In this document: piece after piece, positions 8,140-16,016 of the stretch | Numbering within the stretch: the stretch's first letter is position 1 | Layout: every line of letters starts with the position of its first letter | Source: Flavobacterium ustbae | Lineage (GTDB): Bacteria; Bacteroidota; Bacteroidia; Flavobacteriales; Flavobacteriaceae | NCBI RefSeq assembly: GCF_003946915.1 | Contig: NZ_RPOC01000004.1 | Location: 1-64,000, forward strand | Reading direction: 5' to 3' | Length of the DNA stretch: 64,000 bases | The notes under the pieces: model-generated | Seen by the model: the letters and a program-made list of their open reading frames with translations, nothing else | What the model was told of the DNA's origin: nothing | The model's database searches: none | Made by a program: the position numbers and the translations under genes

Positions 8140-9024
8140 ATGAAAGAAATACTTTTTAAAGGCGTGATTGCCTATCCGATAACTCCATTTGATAGTAATG
8201 AGAGAGTTGATATTACACTTTTTAAAAATCTTGTAGAACGTTTAGTACAAAGCGGTTCTCATGGAATTGCCCCTTTGGGTAGTACAGGAGTACTTCCTTA
8301 TTTGAGTGATGAAGAAAAAGAAAATATCACCGAAACTACTATTAAACAAGTTGCTGGCCGCGTGCCAACATTGGTTGGTGTTTCAAATCTTACGACAGAA
8401 AAAACAATTTATCATGCACAATTTGCCGAAAAATCTGGAGCCGATTCTGTAATGATAATACCGATGAGCTACTGGAAATTGACTGACGATGAAATAGTAC
8501 AGCATTATGATGCAGTGGCTTCAAAAATTGGTATTCCGATTATGGCCTACAACAATCCAGCAACAGGAGGTGTCGATATGTCTCCAGCACTGCTGAAAAG
8601 ATTATTAGAAATTCCAAATGTTACCATGATCAAAGAGAGTACTGGTGACGTACAGCGTATGCATTATCTAAGACGGGAACTAGGAGAGGAAGTTGCATTT
8701 TATAACGGATCGAACCCTTTGGCTTTAGCTGCTTTTACCGCTGGCGCTACAGGTTGGTGTACTGCCGCTCCAAACCTAATTCCTGATTTAAATATTGGTT
8801 TATACAATGCCATTCAAGAAAATGATCTTGAAAATGCACGCGAGCTTTTTTATAAACAGTTAGATTTATTAAAATTTATTGTAGCAAAAGGGCTTCCTCG
8901 GGCTGTTAAGGCGGGTCTGAATATTCTTGGAGAAGACGGAGGACATTTGCGAAATCCGCTTAAACCATTAACAGAAGCAGAAACAGCCGAACTGGCTCGA
9001 ATGCTGCTTAAGGGTAAAAATTAA
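8140..9024 (+). CDS. Dihydrodipicolinate synthase-family (DapA/NAL) aldolase or dehydratase
   Basis: A 294-residue class I aldolase-superfamily protein of normal length. Schiff-base lysine K165 is in MIKESTG and the catalytic tyrosine Y137 is in MAYNNPATG. The GSTG motif replaces the GTTG typical of true DapA, and the C-terminal arginine pattern of lysine biosynthesis enzymes is not obvious. A keto-acid lyase or dehydratase role is therefore likelier than lysine synthesis. Follows the cupin gene by 45 bp in an apparent operon; a hairpin follows at 9048-9083. Confidence 0.85.
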   Translation: MKEILFKGVIAYPITPFDSNERVDITLFKNLVERLVQSGSHGIAPLGSTGVLPYLSDEEKENITETTIKQVAGRVPTLVGVSNLTTEKTIYHAQFAEKSGADSVMIIPMSYWKLTDDEIVQHYDAVASKIGIPIMAYNNPATGGVDMSPALLKRLLEIPNVTMIKESTGDVQRMHYLRRELGEEVAFYNGSNPLALAAFTAGATGWCTAAPNLIPDLNIGLYNAIQENDLENARELFYKQLDLLKFIVAKGLPRAVKAGLNILGEDGGHLRNPLKPLTEAETAELARMLLKGKN

Positions 9025-9047
9025 AACCAAATTACAGCATTAGAAAT

Positions 9048-9083
9048 GATCCAGATTAGGATGATTTAACTCCATTCTGGATC
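9048..9083 (+). terminator. Hairpin after the DapA-family gene
   Basis: GATCCAGA (9048-9055) pairs with TCTGGATC (9076-9083). No good T-tract follows, so termination strength is uncertain. Confidence 0.4.
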
Positions 9084-9106
9084 AGCTGCCCGTTAGTAGT
9101 CCTAAC

Positions 9107-9114
9107 TAAATTTG
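9107..9114 (+). promoter_or_regulatory. Bacteroidota -7 promoter element
   Basis: TAAATTTG matches TAnnTTTG 37 bp before the redoxin ATG at 9152. Confidence 0.6.
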
Positions 9115-9151
9115 TCGTGACAATAAAGTCAAAAATTTAAAAACAAAAAAA

Positions 9152-9385
9152 ATGAAAAAATCTGTTTTTTACCACGCAGGATGCCCTGTTTGTGTAAGTG
9201 CTGAGCAAGATATTATTGCTCTAATTGGAGAAGAAAATGTTGATGTAGTACATTTCGGTAACGACAAAAGCCGAATTGGAGAAGCTGAAAATGCTGGTGT
9301 AAAATCTGTTCCAGCTTTGGTTACGCCAAACGGAAACGTGCTGCATATTAACTTCGGAGCATCAATGGAAGAAGTTAAAGCTTAA
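9152..9385 (+). CDS. Glutaredoxin/thioredoxin-like small redox protein (CPVC)
   Basis: A 77-residue redoxin lacking a signal peptide, so cytoplasmic. It has the beta-strand KSVFYHAG, then C11-P-V-C14, the expected helix, and a cis-proline segment VKSVPALVTP at about residues 50-59. A CPxC site in a minimal 77-residue fold fits the glutaredoxin-like family. It has its own promoter element, and a terminator lies at 9507-9541. Partner reductase unknown. Confidence 0.8.
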   Translation: MKKSVFYHAGCPVCVSAEQDIIALIGEENVDVVHFGNDKSRIGEAENAGVKSVPALVTPNGNVLHINFGASMEEVKA

Positions 9386-9506
9386 TTATATTGCCTAAAG
9401 GCATATGTCAATACTGAGGATGGGATGGAGGTGTTAATTAGATATAGCTTGTAGAACCGAAGGCCATCTGAAAGGAAACAATAATAGAAATCGAATTAGG
9501 AAATAA

Positions 9507-9541
9507 AAGAGTCAAACCTATTGATTTGGTTTGGCTCTTTT
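9507..9541 (+). terminator. Rho-independent terminator
   Basis: AGAGTCAAACC and GGTTTGGCTCT form an 11-bp stem with one G-T pair, followed by TTTTT. It ends the redoxin transcript and lies just before the DUF2024 gene. Confidence 0.8.
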
Positions 9542-9554
9542 TATAATAAAAAAT

Positions 9555-9824
9555 ATGAAAGTAGCAATTTGGGATACTTACGTCCAGAAGAAAGATGGCA
9601 GTGTAATGCATTTTGACATTATTGTGCCGCATTTTGTAACCGATGAATTGGTTATTATAGACAAAGGAAAACTTTATCTTAGTAAAAAAGGGCAGGAAGG
9701 CCAGCCGCTCACATCAAAAGAATGCCATTATTGCCATATGGGCATAGCAACAGATGTTATGAAATCTGCTATAAATGCTCAAGGTTATTATATTCTAGAA
9801 CTTGAAAATTGCAGTCAGTTTTAG
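9555..9824 (+). CDS. DUF2024 family protein
   Basis: An 89-residue protein beginning MKVAIWDTYVQKKDGSVMHF, the characteristic start of DUF2024 proteins, with the conserved C-terminal ECHYCHMGIA and YYILELENC segments. An in-frame upstream start at 9531 lies inside the terminator of the previous gene and is rejected in favour of the ATG at 9555. The paired Cys-x-x-Cys-His could bind a metal. Function unknown in the family. It ends 7 bp from the convergent SDR gene. Confidence 0.85.
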   Translation: MKVAIWDTYVQKKDGSVMHFDIIVPHFVTDELVIIDKGKLYLSKKGQEGQPLTSKECHYCHMGIATDVMKSAINAQGYYILELENCSQF

Positions 9825-9831
9825 AAAAAGG

Positions 9832-10584
9832 CTATTTTGCTCCGTTCATAACCTGTAGCGCTGTTTCGGGAGATGACAAATATAATTTGTAAAAATCTGC
9901 TGTCGCTCCCACATGAATTTCATACGTTTCGCTTTCAAGTGCTTTTTTTAGTTCCAAAGCAACTTCTTGCGGACTAATCCCGTTTTGACCGCCAATATCT
10001 TTAGAAAATGATGTATTTACTAAAGGAGGCATTAGTTCAAAAACTTTTACAATAGGTTTTTTATCTTGTTTTTCGAGCGAAATACGCAAAACCTGCGAGT
10101 AAGAATGAAGCGCCGCTTTACTGACTGCATATCCGGGTACTGCCATTCCTGGAGAAAATGCCGCTATAGAAGAAACATTGACAAACGCAGCTTCTTGTTG
10201 GCGTTGCAACAACGGAAGAAGTTTTTCTGTCAGCCTCACAATGGAAAGGCAATTGGTCATGATCTCTTCGCTTGCTTTTTCGAAAGCACCCGCATTTTCA
10301 TCTGTAAGCTTAAAAGAATAAGCTAGTCCAGCATTATTAATCACAATGTTTAAATCGGGAAATTTATCATTAAGCTCTGCAGTCAAATTATTTACATCAT
10401 TAGCATTATTAATATCAGCTACAATTGGAGTTACATTGGGCAGTTCTTTAGCTGCTTTCTGGAGTTTATCGGCTGTTCTTCCCGTGATTATTACTTTATT
10501 ATCTGCAGAAAATAATCGCGCCATTTCTAAGCCAATTCCTGATCCTCCGCCTGTTATAAGAATTGTGTTGTTTAATGTTTTCAT
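9832..10584 (-). CDS. SDR-family oxidoreductase, DltE-like (COG3967)
   Basis: A 250-residue classical short-chain dehydrogenase with glycine-rich TGGGSGIG at residues 11-18, NNAG, a catalytic Ser strand (VNVSSIAAF) and YAVSK for Tyr/Lys. The overall pattern (VFELMPPLVNTSF) resembles DltE-type SDRs. These are NAD(P)-dependent oxidoreductases whose substrates cannot be deduced from sequence. There is no dlt operon nearby, so D-alanine metabolism is not implied. Monocistronic. Confidence 0.82.
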   Translation of the reverse strand: MKTLNNTILITGGGSGIGLEMARLFSADNKVIITGRTADKLQKAAKELPNVTPIVADINNANDVNNLTAELNDKFPDLNIVINNAGLAYSFKLTDENAGAFEKASEEIMTNCLSIVRLTEKLLPLLQRQQEAAFVNVSSIAAFSPGMAVPGYAVSKAALHSYSQVLRISLEKQDKKPIVKVFELMPPLVNTSFSKDIGGQNGISPQEVALELKKALESETYEIHVGATADFYKLYLSSPETALQVMNGAK

Positions 10585-10864
10585 AATTCTAAAAATTAAT
10601 TAGTTATTTAAGAAATAAGAGTAAAACTTTCAAAGTTTATTAATGTATTCTTTTTGAGTTGCAATCTTTATACCTCTATAATGAAGTGGTGAAAATCGTG
10701 GGGTTTCTGGCTTTGAAGGAAATGAAATTTTGTTTAATGTCGTAAATGGCGTTTTTTTTGGCGATATTTAGCGAAAGTCGGCGTTGATAGGCTTTGAAGT
10801 TAAGGGTGTCAAAATTTGCTTATATTCGTAAGAGAATCGGAGTTTTAACCAATTAAATTTTTAA

Positions 10865-11584
10865 ATGAAATTTTACCGCATAAATAATTCATTGAATTCT
10901 AATGTATTGGGGCATTATCCACAAGTTAAAGATATTCATTATAAATGTGATGTTTGGGACGAACCTAAATTTATAGAGCATAATCAGTTTATACAAATGG
11001 ACTTTGAACCAATAACAGCAAATGCGGTTTTACATGAAAAATCAAAGATAACAGATTTAATTAATGTCTCAGGAATGGGATTCACTAACAGATTATTAGT
11101 AAGCGAAAAGTTAAAAAATATCCTTGAAAGCTATAGAAAAACAGGCATACAATTTTTTGAATCAAATTTAATTTATAAAAATAAAGAAATTGATAATTAC
11201 TGGATTTTGAATTTTTTTGAGTCTGATATGCATTTTCTAAATTTCAACAAATCTAAGGTTTATTTGACAGAAAACATTTTTGATAAAATAAGAGAGTTGG
11301 AAATAAAAAATGTGAATGACTTTCTTAATATGAAAGAAATTATCGAGGATGAGGGGCTTCCGAAAGGTATATTTATTGAGACCTTTACACTAGAGAATAC
11401 TATAGATGAAGATTTTTTCTTTTTAACAAATGTGCAGGGAGGAGTCACTTACATTGTTTCAGAAAAAATTAGAAATAACGTAGAACAAGAAAATTGTACT
11501 GGAATTGAGTTTATGCCAATAGAAATACAATTATCTCAATGGTTACAGGGAGGAGAACGTGAAAAGTTTTATGGAAAGGTTTAA
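10865..11584 (+). CDS. Imm11/DUF1629-like orphan immunity protein
   Basis: A 239-residue soluble, acidic protein starting MKFYRIN. Segments such as LLVSEKLKNILESYRKTGIQ and a second VSEKIRNNVEQENCTGIEF near the C terminus recall the Imm11 (DUF1629) immunity family of polymorphic toxin systems. If so, it would neutralise a secreted contact-dependent toxin. No toxin, RHS or T6SS gene is adjacent, so it would be an orphan. A long AT-rich leader with a TATATTCG element at 10821 (one mismatch to TAnnTTTG) precedes it. Family assignment is tentative. Confidence 0.5.
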   Translation: MKFYRINNSLNSNVLGHYPQVKDIHYKCDVWDEPKFIEHNQFIQMDFEPITANAVLHEKSKITDLINVSGMGFTNRLLVSEKLKNILESYRKTGIQFFESNLIYKNKEIDNYWILNFFESDMHFLNFNKSKVYLTENIFDKIRELEIKNVNDFLNMKEIIEDEGLPKGIFIETFTLENTIDEDFFFLTNVQGGVTYIVSEKIRNNVEQENCTGIEFMPIEIQLSQWLQGGEREKFYGKV

Positions 11585-11725
11585 TTTTTTTAATTAAAAA
11601 AACTTAGCAAAAATAGAATTACTTTAAAATTGAAATTATATCAAGATTGGTCTGTTTTTTATGATATTTAAATTTGAAACTTAAATTTTTATATTGGGAT
11701 TTTGGCAGATACAATAGAACGAAGC

Positions 11726-11756
11726 TTTGTGCGATTCCTTTTTTAACTTATCTTCG
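11726..11756 (+). promoter_or_regulatory. Promoter of the amino-acid permease
   Basis: TTTG at 11726-11729 and TATCTTCG at 11749-11756 are separated by 19 bp, the usual -33/-7 spacing, with one mismatch in the -7 box. The start codon follows 48 bp downstream. Confidence 0.55.
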
Positions 11757-11803
11757 CTGATTATACATTTCCAAATACATTTAATTCCTTTAAAACCTAA
11801 TCT

Positions 11804-13228
11804 GTGAAAGAAAATCATAATGCTGCAGACGAAAATCAGCTAAAACGTGGACTAACTAATCGACACATTCAGTTAATTGCCTTAGGCGGATCGATAGGAA
11901 CGGGTCTTTTCCTTGGCATCGGTCCAGCGGCCGTATTAGCAGGACCCTCTGTTATTTTAGGATATGCTATTGCCGGAATTATAGCTTTTTTTATTATGAG
12001 ACAGCTTGGCGAAATGGTGGTTGAAGAACCTGTATCTGGAAGTTTTAGCTATTTTGCCTATAAATATTGCGGTTCTTTTGCGGGTTTTGCATCGGGTTGG
12101 AATTATTGGATTTTGTATATTTTGGTCAGTATGGCCGAACTTACAGCTATTGGTGTTTATGTTCAGTTTTGGTGGCCCGAGATTCCGCTTTGGGCATCCA
12201 GTTTATTTTTCTTTTTGGTTATTAATGCTTTAAATTTTGCCTCTGTCAAAGTGTACGGAGAAACAGAATTTTGGTTTTCAATCATAAAAGTTGTCGCGAT
12301 TATTGCGATGATTCTTTTTGGAACTTATTTACTATTAAGTGGAACGGGCGGAGAACACGCTACCATTCATAATTTGTATAACGATGGAGGTTTCTTTCCA
12401 AAAGGCTTCTTCGAAAAAGCGGCAAATGGAAATTATCAAGGTTTATTGTCCGCAATGGCTTTAATTATGTTCTCTTTTGGTGGTTTAGAACTTATTGGAA
12501 TTACCGCTGCTGAAGCCGAAAATCCAGAAAAAAACATTCCGAAAGCAACCAATCAGGTTATTTACAGAATCCTTATATTTTATGTAGGTGCATTGGTTAT
12601 TTTATTTGCTTTGTCGCCGTGGCAGCAAATTACGACAGACAGCAGTCCGTTTGTAATGGTTTTTCAAAACTTAAACGGAATGGAATTTGAGCTTTTTGGC
12701 CACAAGATATTCTTTACAAGCCTTATTGCCAATGTGCTGAATTTAATTGTGTTAACCGCCGCTTTATCGGTATACAATAGTAGCGTTTACAGTAATTCAC
12801 GTATGCTGTTTGGTTTAGCAGATCAGGGCAGTGCGCCAAAGTTTCTAAAGAAATTGAACAAACATTCGGTACCCGTAAATGCAATTTTAATTTCTTCTTG
12901 TTTTGCGGCTATCTGTATTTTAATCAATAAAGTAATGCCAGAAGAAGCGTTCGGTATTTTAATGTCTTTAGTAGTTTCTTGTCTGGTTATTAATTGGGTA
13001 ATGATTTCGTATACTCACCTTCAATTTAGACGTGCAAAAGATGCAGAAAACACCATAACGAAGTTTGCTTCTATATTTTATCCCGTAAGCAATTATATCT
13101 GTTTCGTCTTTTTATTAGGCATTTTAGTCATTATGTGGATGACGAATATGGAAATATCTGTAGAATTGATTCCGATTTGGCTGGGGATTTTATTTGTGTT
13201 TTATAAGGTTTTTAAAAAGAAGCAATAA
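11804..13228 (+). CDS. Amino-acid permease (APC superfamily, AAT type)
   Basis: A 474-residue inner-membrane transporter with about 12 hydrophobic segments. The N-terminal LKRGLTNRHIQLIALGGSIG and TGLFLGIG, then VSGSFSYFAYKY and SALIMFSFGGLELIGITAAEA-type segments, are typical of the AroP/CycA/AnsP branch of proton:amino-acid symporters. Substrate within the branch is undetermined. It starts with GTG at 11804; the next in-frame Met lies beyond the first membrane segments, so GTG is needed. A promoter lies 48 bp upstream. The next gene begins 37 bp after the stop. Confidence 0.9.
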   Translation: MKENHNAADENQLKRGLTNRHIQLIALGGSIGTGLFLGIGPAAVLAGPSVILGYAIAGIIAFFIMRQLGEMVVEEPVSGSFSYFAYKYCGSFAGFASGWNYWILYILVSMAELTAIGVYVQFWWPEIPLWASSLFFFLVINALNFASVKVYGETEFWFSIIKVVAIIAMILFGTYLLLSGTGGEHATIHNLYNDGGFFPKGFFEKAANGNYQGLLSAMALIMFSFGGLELIGITAAEAENPEKNIPKATNQVIYRILIFYVGALVILFALSPWQQITTDSSPFVMVFQNLNGMEFELFGHKIFFTSLIANVLNLIVLTAALSVYNSSVYSNSRMLFGLADQGSAPKFLKKLNKHSVPVNAILISSCFAAICILINKVMPEEAFGILMSLVVSCLVINWVMISYTHLQFRRAKDAENTITKFASIFYPVSNYICFVFLLGILVIMWMTNMEISVELIPIWLGILFVFYKVFKKKQ

Positions 13229-13265
13229 GATAAATTTTAATCAAAATATTTTTAAACGAAAGATA

Positions 13266-13781
13266 ATGCAGTATCGCTTAGAAGTTCCAAAGACTTTACA
13301 TTTTAGTTCTTTTCGTTACATCAACTTGTTGTATGCTGTTCCTATAATTTTCTTTTTAATTATAGGTTTTGTAAAGTTTTGTTTTTATCTGGATCCCATA
13401 TTGCAATTACGTTTGCCGGTGTGGCTTTATATGACTACCATAATTATTAGTCTTTTGTTTTTTATCGTGCTTGCTGTAAAGTTGTTTTTTGTGCTGAATC
13501 TACGCAGAATAAGTTTGCAAATCGATCACGAAGGATTTGTTATTAACAATAAAAAAAACGATAAAAAGTATTGGAGCGAGGTAAAGTCGTATAATTTCAC
13601 AAAAGACAAATATGAATCCGGATCAAATAGTGCCGCTTCTACAGTGATTATTTCTTTCGGATTTATGAAAATTTGTATTATTAATTGTTCTACATGGACT
13701 TTGTTTAGTAAATCACGCAGAAAAGAAGAAGAGGATGCTTTTTTACAATTTAAACAAGCTGTTGTTTATTTTTGTGATTGA
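13266..13781 (+). CDS. Small membrane protein, unknown function
   Basis: A 171-residue protein with two transmembrane segments (about residues 22-42 and 55-77), then a soluble C-terminal domain containing ISLQIDHEGFVINNKKNDKK and YWSEVKSYNF. That layout recalls bacterial two-TM proteins with a PH-like or YcxB-like domain. The ATG at 13266 is chosen over an in-frame start at 13194 that overlaps the permease. It may be cotranscribed with the permease. Its last codons overlap the first bases of the repeat flanking the RAYT gene. Confidence 0.6.
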   Translation: MQYRLEVPKTLHFSSFRYINLLYAVPIIFFLIIGFVKFCFYLDPILQLRLPVWLYMTTIIISLLFFIVLAVKLFFVLNLRRISLQIDHEGFVINNKKNDKKYWSEVKSYNFTKDKYESGSNSAASTVIISFGFMKICIINCSTWTLFSKSRRKEEEDAFLQFKQAVVYFCD

Positions 13782-13870
13782 AATGACTGAAGTCTTTTCT
13801 AAAGCTATGAAAACCGAATGATCCTTTGCTAGCGCGAGCGTCCCGCTCGTGAACGTAAAGTATTTCTTAT
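13774..13870 (+). repeat. Left end of the RAYT element, with REP-like palindrome
   Basis: A 97-bp segment that is found again, slightly altered, at 14479-14587. It contains the 24-bp REP-like sequence at 13828-13851 (GCTAGCGCGAGCGTCCCGCT...), itself partly palindromic around GAGCG/CGCTC. GC content is far higher than in the surrounding DNA. The left edge overlaps the stop codon of the upstream gene. Confidence 0.85.
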
Positions 13871-13889
13871 ATTTGTTCAAAATATATAA

Positions 13890-14438
13890 ATGAGCAGAAA
13901 ATATAAGTTTGGAGAAAAAATGGGAGCATATTTTATAAGCTTTGCTACTGTTTATTGGATAGATGTATTTACAAGAGAAGAATATTTTGGAAAAATAATT
14001 GAGTCATTAGATTATTGTCGTAAGCATAAATCTATGGAAATTTACGGCTATTGTATCATGCCAAGTCACATCCATTTAATTTTCAGATCCAGCAATGGAG
14101 ATCCTTCAGGTCTCATTCGCGATTTTAAAGGGTTCACTTCCCGAAAAATGCTCAAAACAATTGAAGAGAATCCGCAAGAAAGTAGAAAAGAATGGATGCT
14201 ATGGATGTTTGAAAGAGCTGGCAAAAAAAACAGCAATGTAAAATTTAGACAATTTTGGCAACAGAATAATCATCCTATCGAAATTTGGTCTCTAAAAGTT
14301 TTTGAGCAGAAATTAAATTATATTCATAATAATCCTCTGGAAACAGGTTTCGTTACTAATCCTGTAGATTGGAAATATAGTTCAGCAAGGAATTATGGCG
14401 ATAATGATCAAACTGTTTTAGAAATTGATATTAATTGA
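13890..14438 (+). CDS. REP-associated tyrosine transposase (RAYT, Y1_Tnp family)
   Basis: A 182-residue HUH single-strand endonuclease-type transposase. The HUH metal site is H60-I-H62 in CIMPSHIHLIF and the catalytic tyrosine is Y144 in LNYIHNNP. The C-terminal WKYSSARNY is typical of RAYTs. Length is normal and the frame is intact, so the protein is probably active. RAYTs nick and join REP palindromes in single-stranded DNA. Here the gene is bracketed by inverted copies of one 24-bp palindrome (13828-13851 and 14452-14475), which are its likely substrate. Confidence 0.93.
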   Translation: MSRKYKFGEKMGAYFISFATVYWIDVFTREEYFGKIIESLDYCRKHKSMEIYGYCIMPSHIHLIFRSSNGDPSGLIRDFKGFTSRKMLKTIEENPQESRKEWMLWMFERAGKKNSNVKFRQFWQQNNHPIEIWSLKVFEQKLNYIHNNPLETGFVTNPVDWKYSSARNYGDNDQTVLEIDIN

Positions 14439-14478
14439 TAATCGTTGCGGGCACGAGCGGGACGCTCGCGCTAGCGTA
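14438..14478 (+). repeat. Right end of the RAYT element, inverted REP-like copy
   Basis: Bases 14452-14475 are the exact reverse complement of the left-end palindrome at 13828-13851. The 41-bp segment, starting ATAATCGTTGCGGG, is repeated with two base changes at 14590-14630. Confidence 0.85.
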
Positions 14479-14650
14479 GTGATTGAAATTTACTGAAGTC
14501 TTTTCTAAAGCTATGAAAGTCGAATGATCAAACTGTTTTACCCCGCTAGCGCGAGCGTCCCGCTCGTGAACGTAAAGTATTTCTTATTCATAATCGTTGC
14601 GGGCACGAGCGCGACGCTCGCGCTAGCGGAGGAGACGATTGCGCTAGCGG
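14479..14650. repeat. RAYT-less solo copy of the element ends (MITE/REPIN-like)
   Basis: A second pair of ends with no gene between them: left arm 14479-14587 (palindrome at 14545-14568, identical to the one at 13828-13851) followed at once by right arm 14590-14630 (palindrome at 14604-14627, one mismatch). The left arm carries a 12-base replacement, AAACTGTTTTAC-type, also found at the 3' end of the RAYT gene (18 identical bases, 14403-14420 and 14523-14540). A further partial repeat, CGCTAGCGGA, lies at 14642-14651. Confidence 0.8.
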
Positions 14651-14683
14651 AGTCAGCTTACATATCAACTAAAGCTAATTAAT

Positions 14684-15055
14684 CTAAACATCATCGTATC
14701 CTGGGAATTTTTTAATTATCAAAGCCCTTAATCTTTCCTTATTTGAGTCTCCCCATTGACCTAAAGAGCCAATTATAGGAATTAAACTTTCGCCAAATTC
14801 TGTTAAGCTGTATTCTACTTTTGGTGGCACTACAGGATATATTTTCCTTACAACAAGTTCATGTTCCTCCAGTTCATTAAGCTGAATATTCAATACTCTT
14901 CGCGAGGCATCTGGAATTTTTCGCTGTAATTCGCTTGGTCTTTTATGCCCTTCATTGATAAACCATAGCAGGCGTATTTTCCATTTACCGTATAATACTT
15001 CACCTATCAGGTCAAGTCCACAGTTTAAATTTGGTATTGTTTTTCGTTCGTACAT
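14684..15055 (-). CDS. HxlR-family transcriptional regulator
   Basis: A 123-residue winged-helix protein of normal HxlR length: LIGEVLYGKWKIRLLWFINE, RPSELQRKIPDASRRVLNIQ (recognition helix), LNELEEHELV, the wing VVPPKVEYSLTEFG, and a dimer helix at the C terminus. A conserved Cys (C12 in NLNCGLD) is in the position used for redox or electrophile sensing in some HxlR proteins. Divergently transcribed from an SDR/SnoaL operon, which it probably controls through the 123-bp spacer. Confidence 0.9.
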   Translation of the reverse strand: MYERKTIPNLNCGLDLIGEVLYGKWKIRLLWFINEGHKRPSELQRKIPDASRRVLNIQLNELEEHELVVRKIYPVVPPKVEYSLTEFGESLIPIIGSLGQWGDSNKERLRALIIKKFPGYDDV

Positions 15056-15065
15056 ATTGTAAAAG

Positions 15066-15109
15066 TACTAGTATGTATTGATTTGCACAATAGGGGAAAA
15101 ATTTTTCCC
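15066..15109. promoter_or_regulatory. Candidate HxlR operator region
   Basis: The divergent spacer holds a perfect 16-bp palindrome GGGAAAAATTTTTCCC at 15094-15109 and an 8-bp palindrome TACTAGTA at 15067-15074. Both are suitable binding sites for a dimeric regulator. Function is inferred from position only. Confidence 0.4.
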
Positions 15110-15178
15110 TATGTGAATCGTATTTCCGTACTTGTGAGAAAGTTCCTTAGTCCTGAAATTTGTACAAAACAAATTAAG

Positions 15179-15973
15179 ATGAAACAAGAAATAAATTATC
15201 AGAACGAGTTATCGGGCAAAATTGCTCTGGTAACAGGAGGAACAAAAGGAGCGGGCAGAGCTATTGCCCAGCGTTTAAAAGATGCAGGTGCTACCGTTAT
15301 TATCATTGCAAGAAACCAGCCAGAAATACCCGATGCGGGTTTGCATTTTATTTCGGCAGATTTAAGTAAAGGCGATACAGCTGATAAAACAGCTGCCGAA
15401 GTATTCGAAAAATTTGGCAGACTTGATATTCTTGTAAACAATCTTGGAGCATCTGAAACTCCTGGCGGTGGATTTGCTGCTCTAACCAACAAAGACTGGG
15501 AAGAAACGCTACAGGCAAATTTATTAGCTCCAGTTCGATTAGATCGAGCATTTTTGCCTAAAATGCTAGAAAACAAAAACGGCGTTATTATCCACATCGC
15601 ATCGATTCAAGGAAAACTGCCTTTATATGATTCCACTCTTCCTTATGCCGCCGCAAAAGCAGGGCTAATAAATTATAGTAAAGGTCTATCAAAAGAGGTT
15701 TCATCAAAAGGTGTACGTGTGCTGACTGTTTCTCCCGGATGGATTATGACCGAGGCATCAGTAAGAATGATGGAGCGTATTTCTGAAAGCAGCAATGTAT
15801 CTCTTGAAGAGGCAGAAAAAAGTGTCATGGATGCTTTGGGAGGAATACCATACGGAAGACCTGCAAAACCTGAAGAGGTTGCTGAATTTGTAGGTTTCTT
15901 GGTTTCTCCCAGAGCTGGCTACCTTACAGGTACGGAATATGTGATTGACGGAGGTACAATTCCAACAATTTGA
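15179..15973 (+). CDS. SDR-family oxidoreductase
   Basis: A 264-residue classical SDR with cofactor loop TGGTKGAGRAIA, NNLGASE, a catalytic Ser in IIHIASIQG, YAAAK for the Tyr/Lys pair, and the C-terminal TGTEYVIDGGT that classical SDRs share. NAD(P)-dependent; substrate unknown. The ATG at 15179 is preferred; an in-frame start at 15083 would put the candidate HxlR palindrome in the coding region and adds a tail without family resemblance. First gene of a two-gene operon (43 bp to the next) divergent from hxlR. Confidence 0.88.
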   Translation: MKQEINYQNELSGKIALVTGGTKGAGRAIAQRLKDAGATVIIIARNQPEIPDAGLHFISADLSKGDTADKTAAEVFEKFGRLDILVNNLGASETPGGGFAALTNKDWEETLQANLLAPVRLDRAFLPKMLENKNGVIIHIASIQGKLPLYDSTLPYAAAKAGLINYSKGLSKEVSSKGVRVLTVSPGWIMTEASVRMMERISESSNVSLEEAEKSVMDALGGIPYGRPAKPEEVAEFVGFLVSPRAGYLTGTEYVIDGGTIPTI

Positions 15974-16016
15974 TTAGAGAAAACTGCTAAATTATTAATA
16001 TTAAAATAGACAGATT

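Noticed and set aside
8140..9024. Lysine-pathway dapA
   Set aside because: GSTG replaces GTTG and the neighbour is a cupin, not a lysine gene.
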